Positions 41,946-49,930 of a stretch of DNA of 52,564 nucleotides are shown one piece after another (positions within the stretch are counted from its first letter, which is position 1; every line of letters begins with the position of its first letter). Location: NCBI RefSeq assembly GCF_029533155.1, contig NZ_JAIZDB010000022.1:1-52564 (forward strand). The letters are read 5' to 3'. Both the position numbers and the translations under genes were made by a program. The DNA comes from Psychrobacillus antarcticus. GTDB lineage: Bacteria; Bacillota; Bacilli; Bacillales_A; Planococcaceae. Below the pieces are notes generated by a model. It did not search any database. It had not been told where the DNA came from and worked only from the letters and a program-made list of their open reading frames with translations.

Positions 41946-43001
41946 GTGAAAGAAGAGATAAGATGGTACGACCCAAAGGATAAACCATTTCGTATTAGTG
42001 GCTTTGCGTGGTTTGGCAAGGAGGAACGTTATCGACGACTTCCCGCTCAATCTGTTTATGACATACCCGTATCCGTGGATGAATTAGCGACTAATACTTC
42101 CGGTGGACAAATTAGTTTTCGGACAAATGCTTCCAAGCTTGAATTAAAAGTAAAGCTAACTGATGCTGTAAGTTTGGGGAATATGGCTGCTTCAGGTCAA
42201 TGTGGGTTTGATGTATACGTGGGGGAGCCTGGACAGCAAATGTATTATGCAACTGCCTTTCCATCTCTTCTTGAACATTCGTATGAGAAAACGATTTGGG
42301 AGTTTAACAGTAGTAGTCAACACAGTACGGAACAACTAAGAGAAGTGACGTTGAATTTTCCCTTGTATCAGGGGGTAGAGGAAGTACTGATAGGAACAAA
42401 TCCAGAAGCAATCATTGAACAGCCTACTCCGTATTTATCAGATAAACGAGTGATTTTCTATGGTACTTCCATTACGCAAGGTGCTTGTGCAAGTAGGCCT
42501 GGTATGTCTTACACAAATATCCTCAGTCGAAGGTTTAATTTAGAATTTATTAATTTAGGATTCTCCGGAAGTGGGAGAGGTGAAAATGGGGTGGCATTAA
42601 CCATCCGAGAAATTGAACGGCCAGCCTGCTTTGTTCTTGATTATGAGGCAAATGTTTCATACAAGGAATATCAAGATACACTAATTCCCTTTATCGAAAC
42701 CTATCGGGAATATCATCCACTTGTCCCTATTATCATCATATCAAGAATTCCGTTTGTACGGGATAAAGCGTTAGGCGAGTACGAGGATTATCAAAACCGA
42801 AGAGAATACTCGAAAATAACTGTAGAAAAATTGAAGCAACAAGGCGATGAGAATGTTTCATTTATAGATGGTTCTACTTTGCTAGGTGAATTATGGCATG
42901 AGTGCACAGTCGATGGAATCCATCCGAGCGACTTAGGATTTATGGAAATGGTGAATCGTATGGAAAGTGCGTTTGGGTTTTTAAGGAATGTCGAGCTATA
43001 A
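41946..43001 (+). CDS. SGNH/GDSL-type esterase with N-terminal beta domain
   Basis: 351 residues. An N-terminal beta-rich domain (FRISGFAWFGKEERYRRLP, ISFRTNASKLELKVKLTD) of the kind found before carbohydrate esterases precedes a C-terminal SGNH hydrolase: block I GTSITQG (serine near 174), block II GFSGSGRG, block V DGIHPSDLGF (Asp/His near 322-325). Likely a sugar deacetylase. GTG start after GAGGGATGA. Last gene of the glycan locus. Confidence 0.82.
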   Translation: MKEEIRWYDPKDKPFRISGFAWFGKEERYRRLPAQSVYDIPVSVDELATNTSGGQISFRTNASKLELKVKLTDAVSLGNMAASGQCGFDVYVGEPGQQMYYATAFPSLLEHSYEKTIWEFNSSSQHSTEQLREVTLNFPLYQGVEEVLIGTNPEAIIEQPTPYLSDKRVIFYGTSITQGACASRPGMSYTNILSRRFNLEFINLGFSGSGRGENGVALTIREIERPACFVLDYEANVSYKEYQDTLIPFIETYREYHPLVPIIIISRIPFVRDKALGEYEDYQNRREYSKITVEKLKQQGDENVSFIDGSTLLGELWHECTVDGIHPSDLGFMEMVNRMESAFGFLRNVEL

Positions 43002-43012
43002 GCATTTATGTT

Positions 43013-43060
43013 TGGGTCAGCGGGACACAGGTGTGGTTCTGTTCTCAGTGACTAGTTTGG
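43013..43060. repeat. GGGACACAGG-type repeat fragment
   Basis: TGGGTCAGCGGGACACAGGTG followed by GGTTCTGTTCTCAGTGAC, a decayed relative of the GGGACAG repeat family, at the end of the glycan locus. Confidence 0.35.
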
Positions 43061-43102
43061 AACAAAATAATAACTACTTGGAGGGTACATGGAGGGTTTC
43101 AA

Positions 43103-43449
43103 ATGATTGAAGTAATAACGGTAGTAAATATGTTAGTGGAAGTAAAAAATACGAAAGATTATGAAAAAAAGTAGAAAAGATTTTGCGGCCCAGGATTCGA
43201 TCGATTCAACATATAGAGACGATTAGTATGTCTGAACCAAATGAAAAACTGATCGTAAGTACTTTGGTGAAGTATAGAGTGCTTATAGAAGAAAGAATGG
43301 AAAACAAGTTTCTAGATGATTATGTGGGTCTCGTTCTCCCGATGTTTTATAATCGTTTTAAAGCGACTCCGGTAAGCAATCAAATTTATAAAATTTCGAG
43401 GATCAAAAAAGAACTTGGTGCTTGGAGTTTATATTTGTTTGGCTCATAG
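43103..43449 (+). pseudogene. Frameshifted copy of the hypothetical gene at 26291
   Basis: Nearly identical to 26291-26620 from the ribosome-binding site on. Here the A-run after codon 21 has seven As instead of eight, which brings a TAG after codon 23. The rest stays similar in the shifted frame (open frame 43183-43449), but the original stop TAA has become TTA, so the tail is extended. It converges on the kinase at 43664. The single-base change lies in a homopolymer, so a sequencing error should be excluded. Confidence 0.85.
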
Positions 43450-43610
43450 GGAACCTAAAAAGTTCTGATTATTAAATACTGGGGCTAAACAATATATACG
43501 AGGTGTTTTTAAGAGGAAATGGTTGTTTGCAATCGGGTTAATCCTTGTATCTTTGGGAGCATTCGTATTCTAATTTATCAGATGAAAAATAGTTATGAAT
43601 CAATTAAAAC

Positions 43611-43645
43611 AGACTTGTAATCGAAAATGATACAAGTCTATTTCT
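43611..43645. terminator. Weak terminator between pseudogene and kinase
   Basis: AGACTTGTA pairs with TACAAGTCT around an 11-nt loop, then TATTTCT. Confidence 0.45.
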
Positions 43646-43663
43646 AGTATAAGTGCTAAGTGC

Positions 43664-44968
43664 TTATCGATTCATAACAAGTTCCTTCTCAGTATCCTTA
43701 TCATCTACTGCTTCTAGAAGAGTAGATGATAAGGAAGGGAATGTAAATTCAAATGTCGTTCCTTTTCCAAGGTTACTCTCTACATGAATTGTACCATTCA
43801 TAGCACGTACGATACTATACACTACCATAATGCCGAGGCCTGTCCCTTTGCTTCCTTTTGTTGAATAATAAGGCTCACCTAGACGGCTCACTTGTTCAAG
43901 TGTCATACCTGAACCAGTATCTTTAACGAGAATGCTTACAGTTGTTGGTGTGCTCTCAATTTCAACCGTTAATATTCCTCCTTTAGGCATTGCTTCTATT
44001 GCATTTTTCATGATATTTACAAAGCATTGATGAAATTTTTGTTTGTCTCCTTCAATCTCCTCTCCCATTGAAAAAATGGAAACTATTTTGACTGAATTTC
44101 GCTTTGCCAATGGTTGTAGCATTTGAACTACTTGTTCTAGTTCTTCCTTAAGAAGTAGGGGTTCCACCGATTTAAATTCAGGATTAGAGAAATTCAAATA
44201 ATCTTGAATGACTCTTTCAGCAGATTTCAGCTCGCTTTTAATAATGGAGAGGTATCGAGTATGGTTTTCATTTGAGATAGCCTCATTTGACAAAAGTTGA
44301 ACAAAACCGATCGCCGCTGTCAATGGGTTACGAATTTCATGACTAATAGCTGCACCCATTTGTTCAACAGCCTCTAAACGTTTGGATTTCATAGTGCGTC
44401 GGTGCAATTTAACAGTCATAATAATTTCTTCAATTATATAAGAAATAATTCCAACTCCAATTGGTTGAATGACTAGATAAGCGAACCAAACTTCGGTACT
44501 ACTATGAGGTAAGTGCCAAATTCCCATAGTAAATGTTTGGGAAAAACTGAACAGAAACGCTACACATATGGAAAAAAGAATCCTTTGCATGGGGGAGCGC
44601 TTTAAAAACCATGGAGAGATTCCCCAGAAAAGAATAGCAAGCACTCCATAATAAAGAAATGTCATCCAAAACCCATAATCAATTCCCAAAAAACCTCTTA
44701 CGATCATAATGAATACAGCTAAAAAAGGGCCTAAACCCATATACAAACCACCGATAATGAACGGAACTTTTCGTAAATCAAAAACTACATTAATGCCTTC
44801 TATTTGATAAGTAAAAATAAAACAGAGTATTAAACTAATTACTAAATAAATGATGAAAATAGCTCTGTAAGACAAAGACTCTTTCGACTTTCCTGCCCAT
44901 AAAACTCCTAACAATAGTAATACGATTAATAGGGATAAGTTGAAAAAGAAATATACTGTTAACTCCAA
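43664..44968 (-). CDS. KinB-like membrane sensor histidine kinase
   Basis: 434 residues. Six predicted membrane helices form a 5TMR-LYT-like sensor (VVFDLRKVPFIIGGLYMGLGPFLAVF, IDYGFWMTFLYYGVLAILFWG). Then come the H-box AAISHEIRNPLTAAIGF (phospho-accepting His near 210), N-box CFVNIMKNAIEAMPKGG, G1 DTGSGM and G2 KGTGLGIMVVYS. The pattern is that of sporulation kinase B, which feeds the Spo0F/Spo0A phosphorelay in Bacillus. No response regulator gene is adjacent, as expected for orphan sporulation kinases. Tandem with the paralogue at 45017; its own remnant copy is at 26703. Confidence 0.9.
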   Translation of the reverse strand: MELTVYFFFNLSLLIVLLLLGVLWAGKSKESLSYRAIFIIYLVISLILCFIFTYQIEGINVVFDLRKVPFIIGGLYMGLGPFLAVFIMIVRGFLGIDYGFWMTFLYYGVLAILFWGISPWFLKRSPMQRILFSICVAFLFSFSQTFTMGIWHLPHSSTEVWFAYLVIQPIGVGIISYIIEEIIMTVKLHRRTMKSKRLEAVEQMGAAISHEIRNPLTAAIGFVQLLSNEAISNENHTRYLSIIKSELKSAERVIQDYLNFSNPEFKSVEPLLLKEELEQVVQMLQPLAKRNSVKIVSIFSMGEEIEGDKQKFHQCFVNIMKNAIEAMPKGGILTVEIESTPTTVSILVKDTGSGMTLEQVSRLGEPYYSTKGSKGTGLGIMVVYSIVRAMNGTIHVESNLGKGTTFEFTFPSLSSTLLEAVDDKDTEKELVMNR

Positions 44969-45016
44969 GAAATTATCTCTCCAATCCTATTTAATGCGAA
45001 AAAAATCATCTTTTCT

Positions 45017-46267
45017 TTACCTTAGTTTATGGAGCTTAAAATGAAATTGGAAGATGGTGCCTTTTCCAATCTCACTTTGAACTTCAATTGTACCTCTCAT
45101 AGCATGCAAAATACTGTAGGCAACCATCATACTTAGGCCAGTTCCCTTGGCACCTTTCGTAGAGTAATGTGGTTCCCCTATACGTTTAATTTGTTCTTTA
45201 CTCAATCCTGCTCCTGTATCTTGTATAAAAATAATTACCTTTTTCTGAGTAGCGAGCGTTTTGATCAGTAATGCACCGCCGTTAGGCATGGATTCGATCG
45301 AGTTTTTCATAATATTAATAAAGCATTGGTGGAATTTCGATTTGTCTCCTTGGATCGTTACAAGGGTAGAAAAATCAGTAGAAATCTTTACTGAATGATA
45401 ATTAGCCAGAGGGTGTAGTAATTTTATAATTTGAGTTAGTTCTTTCTGAATATCTAGTTCTTCTATTGGTTCAATAATTGGTTTAGAAAAAGTTAAGTAG
45501 TCTTGTATGATACTTTCGGCAGAATCTAAATCATCTTTTATAATGGAGAGATATTCAGTTCTTTTACTATTATCAATAGAACCTTGTTCGAGGAGCTCAA
45601 TGAATCCAATTGCTGTAGTTAATGGATTTCTAATTTCATGAGATATTGCAGCTCCCATTTGTTCGACCGCTGCCATCTTTTCTTCGATTATTAACTGTTG
45701 GTGCAACTGTTGATTTTTTTCTCCTATTTCAATGAGGAATGAAATCACGGCAACCCCAAGCGGAGGTATTATTAAGTAGGCGATGAATAAGTCTAGCAAT
45801 TGGTCAGAAGGCATTGTTTTTAATGCTATGAATAGGATTGCAACACTTATTAGTAACGTAATACCGGTGGAAATTAGTATTCGAATATTAGAAGTGAGTT
45901 TTAAAAACCAAGGAGAAATATACCATATAAAAAAACTAAACACGGTATAAAATACTACTGCTATAAAGAATCCAACGTCTATTCCGTGAAAAGCCCGAAA
46001 GAAAACAACCAAAAATCCTAGTATAGGACTGCATCTCAAATAGAGACCGCCCAATAAAAAAGGAATTATCCTCAAATCTACGACATACTCACTTTGTATA
46101 GGATTAGAAAAAAGAAAACAAAGTATTAATGAGGAAACAAAATAGAACAAGCCTGCTCTTTTGTGTAAAAGGATACTACCAACTCTCTTGTTTAATAGGA
46201 TAAAAATAAAAAATAAAATCATTAATAAAGAAAGATTAAATAGAAAATGCATCGTGTTAATTCCCAA
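45017..46267 (-). CDS. KinB-like membrane sensor histidine kinase, tandem paralogue
   Basis: 416 residues with the same architecture: membrane sensor (VVDLRIIPFLLGGLYLRCSPILGFLVVF, FHGIDVGFFIAVVFYTVFSFFIW), H-box AAISHEIRNPLTTAIGF, N-box CFINIMKNSIESMPNGG, G1 DTGAGLS and G2 KGTGLSMMVAYS. Clearly related to but well diverged from the neighbour, so the duplication is old. AGAGG five to six bases upstream supports the TTG at 46267 over the ATG at 46252. It lies 48 bp upstream of the second kinase and may be cotranscribed with it. Confidence 0.9.
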   Translation of the reverse strand: MGINTMHFLFNLSLLMILFFIFILLNKRVGSILLHKRAGLFYFVSSLILCFLFSNPIQSEYVVDLRIIPFLLGGLYLRCSPILGFLVVFFRAFHGIDVGFFIAVVFYTVFSFFIWYISPWFLKLTSNIRILISTGITLLISVAILFIALKTMPSDQLLDLFIAYLIIPPLGVAVISFLIEIGEKNQQLHQQLIIEEKMAAVEQMGAAISHEIRNPLTTAIGFIELLEQGSIDNSKRTEYLSIIKDDLDSAESIIQDYLTFSKPIIEPIEELDIQKELTQIIKLLHPLANYHSVKISTDFSTLVTIQGDKSKFHQCFINIMKNSIESMPNGGALLIKTLATQKKVIIFIQDTGAGLSKEQIKRIGEPHYSTKGAKGTGLSMMVAYSILHAMRGTIEVQSEIGKGTIFQFHFKLHKLR

Positions 46268-46453
46268 TATATACCTCTTCTAATAATTTATATAAATTAA
46301 TAGTAACGAAAGACTAAGGAATATACAATACATATTCAATGAATATTCCGAATATTATATCGAGTAATTTTATCAGGAAATTTACTTGAAAGTGGCATAA
46401 AGGGAAATAGTGGATGGTACCAGGTTTTAACCCACTTCTAAATGAAAAATCTA

Positions 46454-46493
46454 CCCTGTGTAAGAAACTATCATGTTTGTTTCTTACACAGGG
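46454..46493. repeat. Hairpin element, copy C (40 bp)
   Basis: Perfect 15-bp arms CCCTGTGTAAGAAAC / GTTTCTTACACAGGG around TATCATGTTT. It equals the two ends of the 76-bp copies A and B with the middle deleted. The IclR gene fragment begins 18 bp to its right. Confidence 0.78.
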
Positions 46494-46511
46494 TCACTTA
46501 ATCAATGATGA

Positions 46512-46612
46512 TGTCAGTTTCAAACTAACGGAAGAACGTCTTGCATTCCTAACAAGTAAAGTAATCGAGACCGGTAATAATATATCTTTGAGACTAAGAT
46601 CTAATAACTGAA
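46512..46612 (+). pseudogene. Duplicated 3' end of the IclR gene
   Basis: About 100 bp nearly identical to 22255-22355: the last 32 codons (VSFKLTEERLAFLTSKVIE, SLRLRSN) plus stop. A decayed version of the IclR terminator follows at 46622. The open frame 46414-46611 is only a chance read-through of the hairpin into this fragment. Confidence 0.88.
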
Positions 46613-46621
46613 AAAATGTAT

Positions 46622-46663
46622 GAAAGCCCGGAGCAAGTAATACTTGTTTAGGGGTTTCTTTGG
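46622..46663 (+). terminator. Decayed terminator, GGAACAAGTAACAC family
   Basis: GAAAGCCCGGAGCAAGTAATACTT corresponds to the IclR terminator at 22457 with several mismatches in the stem. Probably copied together with the IclR 3' end. Confidence 0.5.
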
Positions 46664-46710
46664 ATGTATTCTGGGAAGAGAAATTACATTTAGCGATGAA
46701 AGGAACTAAT

Positions 46711-47041
46711 ATGATTAAATTAACCCTGACCGAATTAAAAAAAGAACTGAAACAATATGATCAAAAACAGTTGACGCAGTTAGTCGTAGATTTGTAAAAA
46801 TTAAATAATGACGCAAAAAAATATTTAGGAACTCGTTTCAAAGGGGAAGAGGCAGTCCTTGAATTATTTGAGGCAGCCAAGAAGCAAATAAATAATGAGG
46901 CTAAGTGAAGCAAAAAACGCAATCTCGAAATTCAAAAAGCTAGCAAACGACGAATTAAAAACACTAGATTTAATGCTTTATTATGTCGAAGTCGGAACTG
47001 ATTTTACAAATACATCTGACATAGAAACCATACTACCGTAA
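46711..47041 (+). pseudogene. Broken DUF6155-like gene
   Basis: Starts normally with AAAGGA before ATG (IKLTLTELKKELKQYDQKQL). An in-frame TAA follows codon 28 where a tyrosine codon would be expected. The frame resumes (KLNNDAKKYLGTRFKGEEAVLELFEAAKKQINNE), then needs a shift to continue as LRLSEAKNAISKFKKLANDE and LKTLDLMLYYVEVGTDFTNT, and is cut short. The whole resembles DUF6155 family proteins of Bacillales (recollection). At least two lesions plus truncation, so non-functional. Confidence 0.7.
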
Positions 47042-47081
47042 AACTTACCATCTATATCCCCGTAATGATTTCTATGCATTT

Positions 47082-47138
47082 GCATGAGAAACCAACTTGA
47101 ATGTTCACACTTTCCTGTTGGTTTCTGACACAGTGAGA
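47082..47138. repeat. Hairpin element, degenerate copy D
   Basis: AACTTGAATGTT then CACACTTTCCTGTTGG and TTTCTGACACAG line up with the right two-thirds of copies A and B; the left end (GCATGAGAAACC) is shortened. GAAACCAAC / GTTGGTTTC still pair. It interrupts old coding-like sequence on the minus strand (46981-47411), which I could not identify. Confidence 0.55.
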
Positions 47139-47466
47139 CTTCTGAAAAGTAGTCTATCTCATCAACCGCTAATATTTTTCCGGTATGACCCACGAGGATA
47201 ATTCCAGGATCTTCTACATTAATCTCCATTGAAACATTATTTTTCCTACAAATGTTAGAGATAGTTTTTGCATTAACATGCCATCTTCTTTCAAAGTGTT
47301 ATAAAGCCGGTTGGAAGTAATAGTAATTGGAAATATTAAGTACTGATTTTCAATTCGAAATAAATAGAACGTACATTCTTTTGTGTTATAATAGCGATAA
47401 ATACTAAACAATTGAATTTATGCAACTTTAAATATAGAGAAGAACTGAAAGAGGAGGAATAATAAA
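47139..47466. other. Gene-free region upstream of the R-M operon
   Basis: Minus-strand frames (MEINVEDPGIILVGHTGKIL; KEDGMLMQKLSLT) look like two frames of one decayed gene of unknown family. An extended -10 (TGTTATAAT, ending at 47392) is a possible promoter for the methyltransferase gene. GAGGAGG at about 47451 is its ribosome-binding site. Confidence 0.4.
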
Positions 47467-48771
47467 ATGGTACTTGAAAAAGAAATAATGAAAACTTCTT
47501 TTACAAATTCAACTGATATAAAAAATGTATTGTCCCTTTTTTCAGGCTGCGGTGGAATGGATTTAGGTTTTGAGGGCAATTTTAATGTGCTTCAATCCTC
47601 TGTTAATCAAGAAATAAACTCACATTGGCTGATAAAAAACAGAGATCAAAACTGGTGTACTTTGCCTAAAACAATGTTTAACACAGTATTTGCGAATGAT
47701 ATAAGACCTGATGCTCAATTGGCTTGGACTAATTACTTTAAAGATAAAAATGTTAATCCTTCTAATTATCATCTTGAAAGTATAGTTGATGTTGTAAAGA
47801 AATATAAAGAAACAAAAATTAATCCATTTCCAGAAAACATTGATGTAGTTACAGGAGGATTTCCTTGTCAGGATTTTTCTATAGCTGGAAAGCGACAAGG
47901 ACTTGAATCAAAGAAGTTACATGATGGATCCATATCTGAAAATGATGAACCAAGTATAGAAAGTAGAGGACAACTCTATATGTGGATGCGAGAGGTTATT
48001 TCGATAACTAAGCCAAAAGTATTTATTGCAGAAAATGTAAAGGGTTTAGTGAACTTAGGCGATGTGAAGGAAATAATAGAGAATGATTTTTCTCAGATTG
48101 GGAACGGATATTTAGTGATACCGGCAAGAGTATTAAATGCTGTTGAATATGGTATTCCTCAGGGGAGAGAACGTGTCATTTTTTATGGTTTCAGAAAAGA
48201 TGCTTTAAAAGAGGAAGTTCTCCTAGAATTACAAAAAGAGACTATTGAATCTCTGTATGACCCTTATCCAGTCAAAACACATTATCTTCCAAATGGAGTC
48301 CCACAAGCAGGTTTGTTACCGCATGTTACAGTCGAAGAAGCCTTTGTTGGCCTGAAGGAGCCTGACGACAGTGAAGATCTTGCTCAGCAAAGTTTTTCCA
48401 AAGCTAAATTTATGGGTAAACATTGCCAAGGGCAGACAGAAGTTAATCTAAATGGTGTTGCACCTACTATCCGCTCGGAGCACCATGGAAATATTGAATT
48501 CCGAAGATTAGGTTTAGAAAATGGCGGAAAAAATTTGGGAGAGTTAAAAAAAGATTTACCGCAACGAAGATTATCCGTTCGTGAATGTGCAAGGATACAA
48601 ACCTTTCCTGATGATTACGCATTTGTATGGCCAAAAAAAGGAGAACAAAAAGGCCTTTCTGCTTCCAGTGCCTATAAAATTATAGGTAATGCTGTTCCTC
48701 CATTATTAGGGTTCCACATTGCTAAAAGGCTTGAAGATATGTGGGATATCTATTTTAAGAGAGGGGAATAA
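47467..48771 (+). CDS. DNA (cytosine-5) methyltransferase of a type II R-M system
   Basis: 434 residues with the m5C methylase motifs in order: I SLFSGCGGMDLGFEG, IV GGFPCQDFSIAG (catalytic Cys near 133), VI ENVKGL, VIII GIPQGRERVIFYG, IX RRLSVRECARIQTFPDDY and X IGNAVPPLLGFHIAKRL. The target-recognition region between VIII and IX is of ordinary size; the recognised sequence cannot be read from it. Protects sites cut by the enzyme encoded next. The DNA is AT-rich and flanked by broken genes, as expected for a transferred system. Confidence 0.95.
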   Translation: MVLEKEIMKTSFTNSTDIKNVLSLFSGCGGMDLGFEGNFNVLQSSVNQEINSHWLIKNRDQNWCTLPKTMFNTVFANDIRPDAQLAWTNYFKDKNVNPSNYHLESIVDVVKKYKETKINPFPENIDVVTGGFPCQDFSIAGKRQGLESKKLHDGSISENDEPSIESRGQLYMWMREVISITKPKVFIAENVKGLVNLGDVKEIIENDFSQIGNGYLVIPARVLNAVEYGIPQGRERVIFYGFRKDALKEEVLLELQKETIESLYDPYPVKTHYLPNGVPQAGLLPHVTVEEAFVGLKEPDDSEDLAQQSFSKAKFMGKHCQGQTEVNLNGVAPTIRSEHHGNIEFRRLGLENGGKNLGELKKDLPQRRLSVRECARIQTFPDDYAFVWPKKGEQKGLSASSAYKIIGNAVPPLLGFHIAKRLEDMWDIYFKRGE

Positions 48772-48772
48772 A

Positions 48773-49834
48773 ATGCTGATTTCTAAAAATTCTTCATCTT
48801 CATTAGATGAATTCTCAAGTTTAGTGATGAAAGTAGTCACTTATTTAAATGCAGATATACAAAAAGGTGCAGATCGAGAACTATACTATTTAACTAGAAA
48901 TGGTACTAAGCTAGAGAATGATATTTACGAAATTCTGTCTAAATTAGCTGTTGGCACTTCCTTTGAAGGAACAATTGAGTTGATTTCAAATCAAAAGTTC
49001 CCAGACATAGTAGCAGGAAAGTATTTTGGTGTTGAAGTGAAGACTTCAAAATCAAGTTGGATCAGCACAGGTAGTAGTATTGTTGAATCTACCAGGATAG
49101 AGGATGTTGAGAGAATTTTTATGCTATACGGAAAGTTATCTGAACCGATAGAATTTCGTGCTAAACCGTATGAAGAATGCCTTTCGGAAATAGTGGTAAC
49201 ACATTCACCAAGATATAAAATTGACATGAATTTAACGGTAGAAGGAACCATATTCGGTAAAATGGGTATAGATTATGACAGTTTTCGAAAAAGTGATAAT
49301 TCTATTGAACTTGTAAAAAAATACTATCGAAGTAAGCTAAAGGAAGGGCAAGAGCTTTGGTGGATGTCAGAATTAGATGTAGACAATTTAGCGCTTTCTC
49401 CTATTGTTCGTTTATGGAATACATTAGAACAAAGTGAAAAAAGAAGTTTTGAAATAAAAGGATTTGCTTGGTTTCCTGAAATTTTTAGTAATAGTTCAAC
49501 AAAGTACAATCGTTTTGCATTATGGCTTGCAACACAAAACGGGATTGTTCCGACTTCGCTTAGAGATATATTCACAGCGGGCGGAAAAATGTCAGTACAA
49601 TATGGAGAAAATGTTTGGACAGAACAGTCCCAAATAGTATATCGGTTGTCCTTACATATTGATGAGATAAGAGATGAAATAATGAGTGCTGAGGATTCTT
49701 GGATACGAGATATGTGGAATACTGATGTTGTCTTAGAGGGACCAGATAAAATAAAACAATGGATTGAGTTAGTTAACGATTACAGTCAAGATAACCTCAG
49801 GGAAATGTTGTATTTACTATTTGAAATTGAATGA
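48773..49834 (+). CDS. Predicted type II restriction endonuclease, PD-(D/E)xK fold
   Basis: 353 residues. The nuclease core reads KFPDIVAGKYFGVEVKTSK: PD near 76-77 and E-V-K near 87-89. Around it are acidic N-terminal helices and a long C-terminal part with FEIKGFAWFPEIFSN. I recognise no named enzyme. It begins one base after the methyltransferase stop (GAGGGGAATAAA before the ATG); the frame overlapping from 48719 is not used. Position and nuclease motif make it the cognate restriction enzyme. No controller (C) protein gene is seen. Confidence 0.82.
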   Translation: MLISKNSSSSLDEFSSLVMKVVTYLNADIQKGADRELYYLTRNGTKLENDIYEILSKLAVGTSFEGTIELISNQKFPDIVAGKYFGVEVKTSKSSWISTGSSIVESTRIEDVERIFMLYGKLSEPIEFRAKPYEECLSEIVVTHSPRYKIDMNLTVEGTIFGKMGIDYDSFRKSDNSIELVKKYYRSKLKEGQELWWMSELDVDNLALSPIVRLWNTLEQSEKRSFEIKGFAWFPEIFSNSSTKYNRFALWLATQNGIVPTSLRDIFTAGGKMSVQYGENVWTEQSQIVYRLSLHIDEIRDEIMSAEDSWIRDMWNTDVVLEGPDKIKQWIELVNDYSQDNLREMLYLLFEIE

Positions 49835-49844
49835 CTAGTTAACT

Positions 49845-49930
49845 AAGGAAATGCTCAAACGAGGGATACCTGGTGAGCGACCGATTCTAGGTTGTAATAG
49901 TGGGTGGGATTCCCACTGTGAAAGAACTAG
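49845..49930. other. GC-richer structured segment of unknown origin
   Basis: AACGAGGGATACCTGGTGAGCG, then an AGTGGG-TGGGATT-CCCACT hairpin and AAAGAACTAGGGG. It stands out from the AT-rich flanks and recalls conserved RNA segments of mobile elements such as group II introns. It could instead encode short peptides. Unresolved. Confidence 0.25.

Noticed and set aside
28481-43001. Interpretation as a sialic acid catabolic operon
   Set aside because: NanE and a ROK kinase are present, but there is no sialidase, sialate transporter of known type or NanA lyase in the window.
43500-43575. Hydrophobic frame KRKWLFAIGLILVSLGAFVF
   Set aside because: Looks like a membrane peptide but has no start codon with a ribosome-binding site in its frame.
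46414-46611. 65-codon plus-strand frame
   Set aside because: A chance fusion reading through hairpin copy C into the IclR 3' fragment.
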